DNA of 64,000 bases. It comes from Paralvinella palmiformis (taxonomy: Eukaryota > Annelida > Polychaeta > Terebellida > Alvinellidae). The notes below the pieces were generated by a model. It worked only from the letters and a program-made list of their open reading frames with translations. It was not told where the DNA came from and did not search any database. Positions within the stretch are counted from its first letter, which is position 1, and the number at the start of each line of letters is the position of its first letter. Made by a program: the position numbers and the translations under genes. This document shows positions 11,565 through 24,432 of this stretch, piece by piece. Location of the stretch: the NCBI GenBank assembly GCA_025642065.1, contig JAODUP010001045.1, positions 80,528 to 144,527 of the forward strand, written 5' to 3'.

Positions 11565-14270
11565 ATATTCTTTGTCATGGATGTCTCAGAGATAGGATCG
11601 AAGTATTGGCAACTTCCTACGATGAATCTAATTATTGTTGTTATACCGAAGCACACTGTTCGTATCAAGAACACCGCTATTGTGTGTGGATAGGGTTAAT
11701 CGGTGGATTTCAAACCGAGTAATTTCTTTTAACTATTTGTAACTCATTATATAGGTTTACACTAGCACCTGCCTTTTGATGTAGGACCACGCGGGATGAG
11801 GGACATTGTTTCCTTTCTAATAGACTGTGCACCGGATGCAACTTCTTCCTGAGGGAGAGTAAGTGAATCGTGTAATTGATGTATTGTGTGGTCACGATAA
11901 TAGACCAATGGATTATGACCCAAATTCTTTATTTGTGTTTTTTTATCTCGTTTTGGATATCGAAACGAGTGGAAATGTGAATGCTACACTTCGATAAAAG
12001 ACGCACAAAATTTTCATATCGATGTATTTCAATAGGTAAGGTGTTCTTTACTCTGATGTTTGATTTATATATCTGCAATCTATCTGTCCATAATTTCTCT
12101 ATTATAGCCAGTCTTATGTACGAAGTCATATTTTGATATTACAAATATTTATCGAGAAAAGAAATATAATCTAAAGATGTTTTATACATAACACAACACA
12201 GTGGCAGCTGGTACTATTGAGAAAGCAAGTTCGATTATCTAAATATCTATCACCACTTAGCACAGATGATCGATCAAACAACAAGATAGTCTAAATAAAA
12301 CTTGATTGATTGAAGTAATTCGCTTCATCTCAGTCATCGAAAAGTCACAATACCCATTAGATAATTGACCCCAATCATTTGATTAGCTATATTTTTCCAT
12401 CGTATTTTCAATCAGTCTTTCCTGACTGTGTCTCGTTAACCAATTAGTGTCTGATAGTTTTATCCTTACACCAGCACTAGTATATTTATGTACACTTTAG
12501 TAGATTGTTTGTTGTCTTGAATTCTACTTTTCCATGTTTTTAAGACAGATATTATAAACGTTGATACACTTTGTCATCCACCAGACAGCTGTCCTAGGTA
12601 AAGGTATATTTCTTCCATTTTAATTCCTTTTTAAAACTAAATAATTATTTATGACTTGTTATATATATAATTTTCATAATTTCTAAGCCGAGTTGTTTAA
12701 CATTTAACATTTATTTTTAGCAGTAAATGGCTAATGCGAGCACGATTATTGTAATTTCCGAATTAAAATATGATGTAAATCTAGCAACCACCGTACGCCT
12801 GATTTGTAAGTGTTGATACTGTTAGATAATGATGAATTAAGGTGGGTCTTCTGCGATAAGGTAATTGTTAGCTTTCAATTCTTTATTGCATCCAATATAT
12901 TTTAACAAATAAATTGTTTTCTTTAAATATGTGACATACTTGCATTAACATATAAAAAAATAATATATTAACTAAAAAAAATGTAACTGTATATTAATTA
13001 GTCAACATCTATATTTAGTTCTGCTTCTTTAAACATCGGACTGGTTCCTTGCATATTTCAACATATAATTGAAATATTATGTATTTATATTATTTGTACT
13101 GAAGATGATACATAAATCCGAACACGCTACTGAAACAACAGATAACACCAATTCTATATTTGATAAATATTGTAATTTGGTTTAATCTTCGGTTTGAAAA
13201 ATTTCATAATCCTACGATGGTCTATAATCGGCCAACTGTTTGTGTCATTTATTTGTGTGAACTACACGACTTGGAAATTGCTTTGTTGTCGTTGTTCTTT
13301 CGTAATAATAAATCAGAGCGTTAATATTTTGCTTATCAGCTGATATCTTGATCTTAGATTTCGTTTCTATTTCACCAAACTCGAGCCCTAGAAGATGGTG
13401 TTTATCTGGAGCTCTCGGTGCAGCCCACGTTAGAGGGGAGTTGAAATATTCTATAACAGATCCGGAACATTTAAGGTTAAAATTGCGGGATTATCACGGT
13501 ATTGTCGTTCAGTGGACCCCCTATTAATCCCACAATGCAAAGCGCGCCTGGCTAGTTTTGGTTTTTGACGTCATCATGCAATGTGTATATTGGCACAGAG
13601 AAAAAAGAAAATATTCAGTCGTTCCAATTGTTTTCTATATTATTATTTGCGTTTGTTTGAAACAATATCCCCCCAAAGTCTTTAAAATCTGAAAACATGT
13701 TTACTCTGCATAAAAAACTGTAATTATTACTAATGAATGGTTACTTCTTTCTACGAGCTTCGAATGATATGTACAATCAGAGGTGACTTTTGTGGAAACG
13801 TCCAGGATAACTCCACTCCGTCAACCAGTCCTCGATTATTATCGTCAATATATTGCTGTCTTTTCGACCGTGGACCTTCCGAGAATAACGAATCTCGACT
13901 GTATTATGTAGAAAAGGGGATGTGTGTAGTAGGCTGGCTCATCGCGATTCACACGAATAACCGATGATCCCGCCATCTAGCGAATGGGTTATTGCTAGTA
14001 TCAAATTCTAATCGGGATATGAATGTGAACTTCGCATTTGTTGTTTTAATTTTTTGGGTGATTCCGACGTTAACGGACCAATAGATTTCTCTTTGACACC
14101 ATTCATAAATCGGGTAATATACATTACAATACTGAGTAAATAATCGTTGAAAACTGGTCATAATAGTACGCGCGTAAAACATGACTTTTCACAATTTTGT
14201 CATGTACCAAGCAGGTCTAGTGGATGGGTTAGACAGAAGAGGTGCGTGTATCTATTCATGTACAATCAGA
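11565..14270. other. Non-coding stretch
   Basis: No recognisable exon set. Short frames at 13737-13967 and 14182-13949 overlap on opposite strands, with no splice or family support. A short (AC)n/(CG)n tract lies at 14269-14305. Confidence 0.4.
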
Positions 14271-14599
14271 CACACACGTACACACACACATGCACGCGCG
14301 CGCACGAAATACTTATTTACGATATAAACTTACTGAATTGAATTCAATTGGATATATATTTTGGAGCGTTAGCTTTATTTGGATTAGGTTATGATCACAT
14401 TAGTCTTATTTCACCAGACACTATATTTTACTCGAAGATATGTACGACACTACACTAAAAGCCGTACTCCCTCCAGAATGATGCCATGACGTGCAACATC
14501 GTTCATATATTGGTACAACAACCTGTATAAAATAAAAGTAGAAACTTAACATCTTTGTACCAAAACCCATAAATTTCAATCCGAACCCATACTAAAAAT

Positions 14600-15635
14600 T
14601 ATGTTTAACCCGTGCCCAACCCAACCCGCAAGACTATAACTCGCAACCAACCCAACCCAACCCACAAGAATGGAGTCCGAACACGAAACATACAAAATTC
14701 CTGTTATTACGATAATTAATTGAAAAACGAACTCAAGTTTTCCATTGAAACTTATTCACATTTTTATAGTAAAATCCTGTAGTATCCTATAATGAGTATT
14801 TAGTTAGCTGGCCGTAAGTTTGGCAGTAGCCACGGTTATCAGTAGCAACAGTTGATATACAATAATGTCTATTCAAAACATAACAGTACCTCCAATCAGT
14901 TAGAATACAATAAATGTCTTCAATAAAACACAAAATCTACTAATTTCCAATAGTAGCTATTGTCCCGCAGCATGTATCAGCAATAAAAGAAGGCAGTATG
15001 ACTTAGTTTTTCTCATATTATACCACGTTACCTTGGTATCTGATCATTGTTGATGAACTTTACATCGTACTCGGACTATGAGTTTGGGTAACCCCTGTAC
15101 TGGGCGCTCCACTGAGCTCGATTCTTTTCGAGGATATTGGCGCTACAGAAGTTTTGTAATTATTATTATTATATGTGTTGCTTGATAGCACTTGTAAACA
15201 ACGATCAGGAGTACCCGTAAACATATATAAGCAGTCAAACTACTTACCAATTAATAACTATACTAACACAGCACCTCTCTGTAGAGTCCCAGATACTAAC
15301 TACCTACTGCTATTATAACAGGTTCATAACTGTTCAAACTGGAGATGGATTGTTTGCTGTATAAACGCATGCTGGACCAATTTTGTGAGGTTCGGTGGCT
15401 GAATAACGGGAGGATGATTAGCATATTTTTTTATATTTAAAAAATAAATAAAACCTAATTTTTTTCAAGCAATTCATACCCAACACAACCAACAAGACTA
15501 CAACCCGAACCCAACCCACAAGACAGCAATCCGAACCCAACTCGTGACCCGATGAAGGTTTCAACCCGCCCAACCCGACCCAACTGCTGCTGATTGGGTT
15601 AACTCGAACGGGTCAACCCAACCCGTGTAGGGTTC
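14600..15635. repeat. Degenerate CCCAA-rich repeat tracts
   Basis: Tracts of aacccaaccc occur at 14610-14670 and 15480-15625. The right tract ends with an inverted portion (gggttaactcgaacgggtc). The paired tracts flank about 800 bases of AT-rich DNA and may be subterminal repeats of a DNA element; ends not resolved. Confidence 0.4.
15035..15175 (-). repeat. Dispersed LINE-tail-like repeat, copy 1
   Basis: Read in reverse it begins with (TAA)n, then acaaaacttctgtagcgcc and gagctcagtgg.gcgc, and ends aaagttcatcaaca. The same block is at 40105-40240 on the plus strand, and a fragment is at 36440-36485. Confidence 0.6.
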
Positions 15636-15724
15636 GTGTGTGTGTGTTTGTGTGCGTGCTTGCCTATCTGTGTATGTGGGTGTGTCGGCTCAAGTCATAT
15701 GGTGATTGTGCGTTTAGTGTTGCA

Positions 15725-15957
15725 GCCCCCACTTTGCGTCGTCTCTTGAAAATTTTAAATATCTTCTAAAACACACCTATTTAAGGTCGCTTTCACAAAT
15801 AAATAATTATTATCTTTTAAATCATTACAGGGTTTTTACATACATATTATTTGGGGTATTATTATATTACAAATTATTTGTACAGCGCCTTTGAATGGTT
15901 CCTGCTAGTAAGGGCGCTTTATTAAATATACATTATTATTATTATTATTATTGTGTG
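15725..15957 (+). repeat. LINE 3' end with (ATT)n tail, copy 1
   Basis: The block reads through ttaaggtcgctttcacaaa, ttgtacagcgcctttgaa and agggcgctttattaaata into (ATT)n. It matches 50965-51190 in reverse. A run of ATT after a gcgccttt motif is typical of 3' ends of several animal LINE families; family not resolved. Confidence 0.65.
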
Positions 15958-16524
15958 TGATTAGCAAGTAATACATATATAATTAGGAAGTAATTAAATA
16001 ATTGAACTAACGAATCACTTAATTATAAGTATTAAAGAATATGTTGAATGAACAAAAGATACAGATACTTAATAAAACCATATTACTAACTGCATGACAA
16101 TAGTTTATCACAATGGTAACAAACATTGTTATGACAACATACTCATCCAGTATGATACTATCCGGATGTAGAGATGAGCTAGAGAGGTCACTGGTTTACT
16201 ATGGACTACTGATCACTTAAACAGGATGATCTTGGGAGATGAACACAATAGAAGGTGTCAAGCGAAGCCACTCTGCTTCATTGTGGTAAATTCGATGATC
16301 TGACATGTGAAGTCACATCTTTTCTATGCATTTAGGGGTTTATTGAGTCAATATTTAAGTACTTGGCATTTAGGCAGGACGGGTATATAAGGTGACCATT
16401 CACACAGGTTCACTCTTGACAGTTACCTCATGCTGAATACAAACCAGAAGCACATTTTGTGAAAACTTGGGACTACCGTATTGTGTAATTTACAGCTGGT
16501 AATTTATCAGTATGCATTCATACT

Positions 16525-16915
16525 TGTCAAATTCAGAATGTTTGGCAGAAAACAGGATTGTGTGTGGTTATACTTTGATAAAGCTAAAGTTGTGGGGGAA
16601 CGAGGATGTCGGGCTACGTGTATGAAATGTGCTAAGGAAATGAAGGGACTTGTCGCTAAAATCAAGTAGCATTATGATTGTTGCATATAAATCTGTGCAT
16701 TGCCATTCCAAAACCACAGCTCATTGTGTCCAGTGAATGCACACACTGTTGATACTAGGACTACTCATACAGCTCCAGCCGTTTACCATGTGCCAGGTCA
16801 AGTCAAACAGGATCCATCTCCAATCAGATTACCACAGGCAAAGATGCAGAAACATGATGCGGTGAGCCTAGAAAATATTTGTTTAATGACAGGAAAATAG
16901 ATTTAACATTTCGAA
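16525..16915 (+). pseudogene. hAT-type transposase remnant (BED zinc finger)
   Basis: The frame at 16550-16668 reads RKQDCVWLYFDKAKVVGERG, then CRATCMKCAKEMKGLVAKIK, a stop, then HYDCC. The aromatic W-YF start, C-x2-C pair and later H..C pattern are those of a BED finger at the N-terminus of hAT transposases. The in-frame TAG between the Cys and His pairs shows decay. The following Pro/Gln-rich stretch to 16900 fits the linker seen in such proteins. No catalytic region or RW motif is present. Confidence 0.6.
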
Positions 16916-16919
16916 GTAA

Positions 16920-17570
16920 ATATAACGTAACAAACAATTATTTTATTCCCTATCAAATGCACTACCATACTCAAACAATTCTAGTCACCAGCTATCATAT
17001 TTCCATTAAAGTAGTGTGTAGAACACTCGCTAGGGATTTTCGTGTGACGTCATCTTTGACAAATATCACGTATTACTATGGCTTTTTCACAAGCGTCCTA
17101 ACCAGTTGAAAGACAAAATATCAGATTCCCACAAAAGTGTTATAACATTTCAGGGATATTAAGAGCTATAGCTTTGAACCACTCGCGAAAAAGGTCACAG
17201 ATAGTATTAATTGTGAGAATATTTCCCTCTTCCTATCACATAACAGCATTTAAAATAAGTGATATTTGTCGGTACACAGGAGCCCATATATACGGCTCTC
17301 CCACATGTGGCTTATACAGTAATGTGCCGTCCTCGTTGGAACAACCACTATTTAAACAGTTTAGTGGTGTCTACAATACAGAGCCATAGGAAGCCTTGAG
17401 TGAATTATAATTTTGTTGCGAATAATGGAAAATATTTCTCATTCACGAAAGCCTGAACTGATGTCCAATAGTTTGCTATAAAAAATACCCCATTATTGCT
17501 CACAATACCAGTTTTCTATTAAGTTTATCCATCAAGCAGTTAGTTCATTTGGGCTTAGCATCATTATTTC
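16920..17570. other. Non-coding stretch
   Basis: AT-rich sequence with two short open frames (16879-17109, 17174-17389) that have neither splice context nor recognisable motifs. Confidence 0.4.
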
Positions 17571-17589
17571 TTCATTTTATCTGGACTGT

Positions 17590-18450
17590 ACATGAGGATC
17601 TCTGTGGCAGTGAACATTTTCCAACATTGCTGCATTACAATAACAAGGCAGCACTTCTAAACAGACCAAATTGGAGATCTAAAACGAAGACTGGACCAAT
17701 TTTAAAATTAAATGCTACAAAGACCTAATTAGAAATACCCTCAAAAGCAATCAGAGAAAATCACTGGGAACTTTTATTCGTCAGTGTTACATTTCATAGC
17801 AGAAATAACAATACATAAATCCTCTACATTTTCAAGAAAACTCCACAAGCCCTGGTGGAACGGGGAATGCGAGGAACCTCTCGAAAATGGAGAGATAATT
17901 TAACCTATTTAAAAGAAATCCCAATCAAGAAACATTTTCCAATTATAAAAAAGAGTACGCCTAGGCTAGTCGGGACATTCGCAGAAATATGCGAAATTAT
18001 TGGAATATGTCTCCCATTGAAATAATAGGACCCCAAACAATAAATATGAGAAATGATTAAAACATTCTCAGCTAAAGTTCATTGCCCCCCCCCCCCCAAT
18101 AAACAATTAGAAAAGCACGGGAGCATAATCACAAACATAAAATAAATCGGGAATACGTTGGAAGAAAAATGCGCATAATTCATCGACAGAAAATTACACA
18201 GTAAAATAAAAAGTACCTTAGATCAGAATCGATGAAATTTCACTTCTCAAAATGATAAATGTTTTAACCAAATATTTTCGGTGAGAGTACTACTGGATTC
18301 TCTCAAAAAATCACATGATTCTGCCGTTGGACCTGATGATATTCATTACCAGATCATAAAACAAATACTAGATCCTGATAATTATAGTCCAATAGCTCTG
18401 ACATGTTGTATTTTTAAAGCTGTTGAGCGGGTATGATATTTGGAATATCA
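17590..18450 (+). pseudogene. Decayed CR1/Jockey-like LINE ORF2 remnant
   Basis: Frame-broken landmarks in LINE order: CGSEHFPTLLHYNN (endonuclease end, about 17603), KPWWNGECEE (about 17853), a lysine-rich connector, then DSAVGPDDIHYQIIK (about 18323) and NYSPIALTC..FKAVERV (about 18390), which are the first reverse transcriptase motifs. Many stops and a poly-C run at 18086-18099 lie between. The copy is 5' and 3' truncated. Confidence 0.65.
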
Positions 18451-18717
18451 TGACATTCCCACAGGCCATCGGAGTGGGCTTAGAAACCATAGTGAGTTAA
18501 TGAGTGGGTGAGTTAGTAGGATTTAAGTATTTCCTGGCACGAATATGTCCTAGAATAAAATGTAGAAGGATAAACCTATTTTAAATTCTATTGCTCGACT
18601 GTGCACGGTCTCTACAAACGTTTGTAGAAAGGAAAATTAGAGCTATTGTCATGTCTGTGAGTGTATGTGATATATTGCAAAGTAGGCAGATAAAAAACGT
18701 CATAACAAACAAATAAA

Positions 18718-18723
18718 TTTATT
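18718..18723 (-). terminator. Candidate polyadenylation signal of the dispanin gene
   Basis: The complement reads AATAAA, about 240 bases past the stop codon at 18964. No cleavage-site evidence beyond position. Confidence 0.4.
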
Positions 18724-18963
18724 AAACATATCACTAATATATTAGCTTTTACAATAATGATAGACTTGGTTCTCATATTTCGACAATAATATTCAGCAAC
18801 ACAAAACTGTGCTGTAGTGTTAGCAAATGGCGTTATTAATAAGCATCAAGTTCAATAATATCCTGTATTAGATTCAAGAAACATTAGCATTAGATTACAA
18901 GACATCAGATTGGCTGCAGAAATTCACTTCGCCATAAATTCTCAGATTGTACAGCACACTTTG

Positions 18964-19675
18964 TCAGTATATGTAGTTTTGATGGACCCCCACTAGTAAG
19001 CCAATGATCACCCCAATAATTATAATCGCGCCAATGACGAAGCCAGCGATAGCGAGTCCATATGCCGCGAGTCTCTTCACCTTTGAGCGCTCGAACTGAT
19101 TCGTTGAGTGGTCGACATAAGAGAGCACTGCCATCACGGTGGCCACGATCCCAGTTGCGAAACAGCACAACATCGATACCATGGCGGTAATTAGACTGCC
19201 CCAGCTCCAAGGTACTGCGTTACTTTCGATGTTAGATTGGGTGATGGGCACAACTTGCTGTAATGAAAACAGAAATTATGGAACGATCAGGATCTAGGTG
19301 GAATATCAATGTTGGCAAGGTCTAATCGCGATAGGATATACATTGCAGACTTGACCAGGAATGACGTTTTAGGTCAGATATGTACCCTGGAATTTTAGAA
19401 AGCGGTAGGGTTGTATTTAGACCCAGGAACGAAATAATATGTATGATAAAATAGATCGGAATTTCAAACATAATAAAGACTAGTAGTAGTACTGTTTCCT
19501 TGTTATTCTTATATTCGTTCCGGTAAAAGGAGATAGAACGGTAGCTATGCGTTTATATATTTAGGTGTAGATTTGTGTGCGAGGATTGCATTACCGGAGC
19601 TGAGGCACTAAAATCCGACATTGGACTTTGATCTGCATATTGATACTGTTGGTTGGTTTTGTTCAGGTGAGCCAT
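18964..19675 (-). CDS. CD225/dispanin (IFITM-like) two-pass membrane protein, two exons
   Basis: Exon 1 (19675-19595) starts at MAHLNKTNQQYQ and ends GCTCCG|GTAATG. Exon 2 (19257-18964, acceptor tttcattacag) begins QVVPITQSN. The phase-0 join gives 124 residues. The domain starts with the intramembrane segment SLITAMVSMLCCFATGIVA, carrying the CC pair typical of S-palmitoylated IFITM proteins. A basic loop with FERSKVKRLAAYGLAIAG and the transmembrane segment FVIGAIIIIGVIIGLLVG follow. Length and layout match CD225 proteins, which restrict membrane fusion or traffic vesicles in vertebrates; a role here is inference. A further upstream acceptor at 19700-19699 suggests a separate 5' UTR exon. 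A longer overlapping minus-strand frame (19210-18905) is a shadow. Confidence 0.85.
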
Positions 19676-19762
19676 AATGGTGGAGAACAACTTTGATGCT
19701 GTAAATAATGTAACACAATAATGATTAGAGATATCTCACTGCCAGAAGTATCAGTTTTACTT

Positions 19763-19793
<31 letters not shown>

Positions 19794-19794
19794 T
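19763..19794. repeat. (CA)n microsatellite
   Basis: Pure dinucleotide run upstream of the dispanin gene. Confidence 0.9.
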
Positions 19795-20365
19795 TAGCTG
19801 TTAGGGTCAAGTAAATCCTAGTACATGAACTTAGGTTTGAAACAATATTTCGTTCTAGTCCAGTAATAATCCATTGGGCAGTATTGTTACTTAATGTTTT
19901 GAGCTAAATCACTTCACTCTTTCAATATGTAGGCGGTGTAAATATTATTACGTGTTCAACAAACTATAATGTTGGTTAATGCGCTGAAGGCCTATACAAC
20001 TTTTAACTCGGGTTAGAGAAAAAACTTACAACGCCAGACCAGTCGGACGTCTATCCATACGGTTCATATAGGTAGGAATTATCTAGTTATTCGAACCCAC
20101 AATAAAGCTGAGATCAACATTTATAGGTTTCTTTTGAATCACAGTAAATGACTACTGAATGTAAACTGTGGTATCAAAGTAGTTATCTTATGTATGTAGT
20201 AACTCGCCTTTGAACCACACGCACGTGTTGTTTACTGCGAGCTGTGGTGTGAAATGGTATTTTTGGTATGTGCTTCCGTTTTTGTATGTAGCCTGCTTGT
20301 AGCCGCTTACTCAGCTATTACGCCCTATTACGGTCTGTTTCAGCGCAGATGTCAGTCTTTTGATC

Positions 20366-20530
20366 GCTTGCTTTGTATTTCGGGGAGAATCCCGAGGCTG
20401 TCGCTTATTATGCACAACGTCTATGTTGGAGTGGTTGAGACACCTCCTCTTCCAACCACCACTCACAGGAGAGCAATACGGAAAGATGGAGCCGAAATAC
20501 CCTAAGGGTGGTCACTGCCAGAGTGATGAC
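20366..20530 (-). mobile_element. tRNA-derived SINE family B, truncated copy
   Basis: Shares ggctgtcgcttatt, gttggagtggttgag, acggaaagatggagccgaaatacc and gtcactgccagagtg with the copies at 38947-39335 and 52232-52539. It lacks the tRNA-like head. Two overlapping open frames here are repeat translations. Confidence 0.7.
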
Positions 20531-20559
20531 ATTGATAGATCGTTATGACTCTTGGTTAA

Positions 20560-22200
20560 CTCGGAATTAAAAATAGCTGCCATTGAAATCAGAGAAAATC
20601 GCATTTTCTGCCATATTCTGACTTTCAGGATAATTAGATAATTGCTGATTGGCTTTAAGCTTTAATTATGATATATGTGATTTAGCCTGGTGTTATGTAG
20701 TGCCTGTCGACCATCTTGGAATTCACAATGGCCGCCAATATTGCCAGATTAATGACAAGAAATAATATATGATGAGTATCACAAATGAATCGAGTTATTG
20801 TCACAACTACTATACTAAACAATAATTGTAAAGACATATTTTCTTATAAGAATAGTCCGGTTAATCAGTCTACACGATACACACAACCTGTCATAGTTGT
20901 ACAAGTGTTAACTCATCTCCGGGGATTATCATAGAGAGATTTCCACACATTTAGCAACTAATAGTAACATGTTTTCTATAATGCTTCAAAGTAATAAATA
21001 CTGCAAATAATGAATACTACAAACTGTTATTGGTCATCACGGGTTACTAATGAACTCACAATAACCAGCTAAGTATATATAATCTATATAATCACATCGA
21101 AATCAATCCCCAGTAGTATCACACATATATGACTATGTATCAACTTCTCACACATTTGGCAGTTGACGAAAAATAATAAATAAACTGTAACATTCGAACG
21201 TACAACAAATACAATCATTCCATTGCCAACGAACACATAAAATATTGCAATGTCCATTGCCTGAAATATCAGTTCAAATCATGGGACACAGCAACAACAA
21301 ATGTTCAACCATCATCACTATCACTCCCTGATACTATGTTTTTCATCAGATCCCACATCATTATGTTCAGTTTCACTATCGGATGAAGTGCTGTCGTCAT
21401 CAGTTGGCATCTTCCACCGCTACATTGACAAGAATCAATGGCCAATGGAATCACAAATTGAATCTAATACAATTAATTAATTACTTAATCAAACTAGAAA
21501 CCTCTTCTATGTCTGCGGAAACGCGATTACCTTAATCTCCAGCTCCAAGATTTGTCAGCCAATCAGCGAGCTATATGTCACCAGTTCTTGTGTTGGATTA
21601 CTGTGTATATTGTCATAATTACCCGGTGATATCCTCAAATATTCCACCTTATGATTTTGAACCAGTATATCATAATTCTGAATTATCAATTACTGAAAGT
21701 ACTAAGAGTGACACAGAAACAGAGTTCATAAATACCGAGAACAATCAACATCGAGGCGGAGCTGTCAGTTGTCATTTCGTAATGGTGTTCCTGTGAGCAA
21801 TGCGTTTCGTTGCCTACAGCTAGAGTCTATAGAATGTACATTTTGTTGTGAATTATCAAAACATATACTGCAGCTTAGATCTTGTTACTTCAGACATTGT
21901 ATTTGTAGATCTATTTTGGACTTTAAATCTACTCTGGAATTTAAATAACCAATACAAAATGTATTCGTGTTTGATTCTTTACAGTTCACTTATTGAGTTT
22001 ATGGAAAACCTGGCCCAAAACCAGAATTACTATACCATCATGTGTTCAACAATTAATAAGAAACACATACCCTGAAGAAGATGGTGTATATGAGGGATAT
22101 CACGAAATTATTTAGTCTGATAAATGAACTGTTAATATTTTACAGTTGAGATATTCAGTACTTTCACATTTCAAATATTTATTCTGATTCTGTGGCACTA
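20560..22200. other. Mostly non-coding, two acidic coding-like fragments
   Basis: A minus-strand stretch at about 21410-21325 reads MPTDDDSTSSDSETEHND. A plus-strand stretch at 21640-21760 reads PPYDFEPVYHNSELSITEST. The PYDFEP word recalls the N-terminal part of P2X7-cytosolic-domain-like proteins common in invertebrate repeats. Neither has convincing exon boundaries. Confidence 0.3.
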
Positions 22201-22202
22201 CA

Positions 22203-22204
<2 letters not shown>

Positions 22205-22247
<43 letters not shown>
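22205..22247. repeat. (TA)n microsatellite
   Basis: Pure TA run. Confidence 0.95.
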
Positions 22248-22252
<5 letters not shown>

Positions 22253-22259
22253 GACTTAA

Positions 22260-23500
22260 TTCTGTTCTTATTACAATATTTGATACATAACTGTATCCTG
22301 TCAATGATATTACACACATGCAACACATTTTATTCAGACAGCTAGCTAATATATACACTTGTCAATATGAGATATGGTTTAGATAAAAAAATAAGCATCT
22401 ACATATACTTCACAAAGTGAAGTAATTTTGACAAAACACTCAACTTCTATAGTCATTAGTTTTTCACAAGTTACAAGATTAATATGTATATTACAACTAA
22501 TTTGGTCCATGAATAAAAAACATACAATGACTTGAATGGTGAAAACACAGCAATGAAGATGGGCTGAACTGCATCAATCTCATACATATGTAATTGTTTA
22601 ATTACAACCATGATGAAGGAGTAAAAAATGTGTTAATAGGTTCATGAATATTAGGGGGTCGATTATAGGTAATTAATACATAAAAAAATAACTAACTACT
22701 GAGGCAAGTTGCACAAAACAAAGCAATATTTTCTTTCATATTTATACATTATCCATAATCCACCCCAATTTTCATGCAATAACAATGTTTGATTCATTTA
22801 TTGCCTGTAATTAGACAATTTCCTATTTGAAATAGACATATTTCACTAGCTTGTGATTGGCAGTTAATTAAATAGTCCATGTTACATTTCACATTAGGCA
22901 CCAAGTGATTTTGTATCAATAATTATAACTAAAGTGCAAATATTAGGAATTATTTTTTCTTTGAAGGAAACATATTTTAAGGGAGTTAATATGGCAAATA
23001 CAAATGTGTCCATGTTACCTAAATGAGTCACCAACTACATGGACCTACTCTTATTTGTTTAATCCTGTACAAAGATGACTCAGGCTTGAAATGACATTGA
23101 CAGATCCGAACTTGTCTCGCAGGCGAATGAAATAATTTTACTTTCTTCAACCAACTATCCAATTTAAATTTATTATCTCATGGCAGCGTAAAAAAGGAGT
23201 ATGCAGGATTCGTTTTCTCCGTAAGCAGACAGTTTGGTGCACAATAAGTCAGCATTTTGATGGTTTTTCTTCTGCTTAAAACATACAAGGATATACGAGA
23301 TGATTCACATAGCTAAGCACTGGTGACGTCACAAGGCAAGGTCAAGAAAATAAATGGCGCCGATTTCGAAGCTCAGTTGCCGCAGAAAATCAGACCGTCT
23401 TCAATGCATGAAAACTATATTAACACGCAGGGGTTTTTATACATAAACATGTTGATAATAACTTGTATTCAATGCTTGACAACATAGCGTAAAGAAAAAC
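22260..23500. other. AT-rich non-coding stretch
   Basis: No exon, repeat family or RNA gene recognised. Confidence 0.45.
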
Positions 23501-23505
23501 GTCAT

Positions 23506-24432
23506 TTATTGATATGAAAATAGAGTAAAGTTCCCCCTTGAACATAATATGTGCATCAATGGAAATATTGCAGTAGTATTTGGTGAATCAGAACCGATCT
23601 TTCTCCTAATGATTGTTGTTTTCCTCTTGACAAAAGTGCTGAACTTGTTGGCTAGGAGTTCAGCAGAGGTAAAATGTGGAAGATTCACATTTGAGTTACT
23701 TCCAATCAAGTTCTTAGTTAATTTGAAGAGTTTCTTTTTATCTTTTCTACGTTCCTCTATCTTTGTAGAATAGAAACACTTCTTCTCCTTGCATAGTAAT
23801 GTATTATTGTTTCTACAGAGATCCCCGTGTATTTCACAGTGCACCATTAAGGAAGTTCAGAGCCAGGTTCTCTCTGCTTTCCTCGAATATATCTTAACAG
23901 AGTATTAAGGTGTTTTGGGTCTCAACGGGATGATGTTTTAATAAGAGGGAGCATGGTAATTAATGACACCTTTGTTATAGGCTTCTACCAGCTCATCAAC
24001 TGATCCCTCACAATTACCTTGTTGAGACGACTGTAGATCCTGAATGCATTCTTTAATATTTATGCCACGATAGTTTCTGTATGTGATCGTTCTTCCTATG
24101 CAATGGGGGTTCTCCATATTAATAATACACTCTACAGCCAGATGATCGCCGAAGGATTTACCATTGTTGGTACCGAGACAAAAGTCAATTACAAAAGGAG
24201 CTCCTACTGTGAAGGGACTCCATTATCTAAAGATGACCAAATCTAGAGTGTGGGCGCCTGCTTGGTGAGTTGCACTATTGACATGCTGAGTCAATCCGTG
24301 TGAATTCAATATACTGCAAAACCTACGAGCTTCAACATCAGACTTAATGTCCATATGGAAGTTTAAATTACAAAAGGAACTCCTACTATGAAGGGACTCG
24401 ATTATTTAGAGATAACCAAATCTAGAGTGGCG
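23506..24432 (-). pseudogene. CR1/Jockey-like LINE ORF2 remnant (endonuclease to pre-RT)
   Basis: On the minus strand the order is FHMDIKSDVEARRFCSILNS, HGLTQHVNSATHQAGAHTLD, LVI, then GDHLAVECIIN (late endonuclease motifs), a connector, and a 113-codon open piece (23847-23506) with KDKKKLFKLTKNLIGSN and ELLANKFSTFVKRK, the usual segment before reverse transcriptase. Stops separate the parts. A 60-base block is duplicated at 24190-24249 and 24371-24430. Confidence 0.65.

Noticed and set aside
11381..11674. Ser/Thr/His-rich 97-residue frame
   Set aside because: It is a translation of the GAGT/GTGT microsatellite.
12541..12595. Exon-like block ending CCTAG|GTAAAG
   Set aside because: Short and open in one phase, but with no partner exons nearby.
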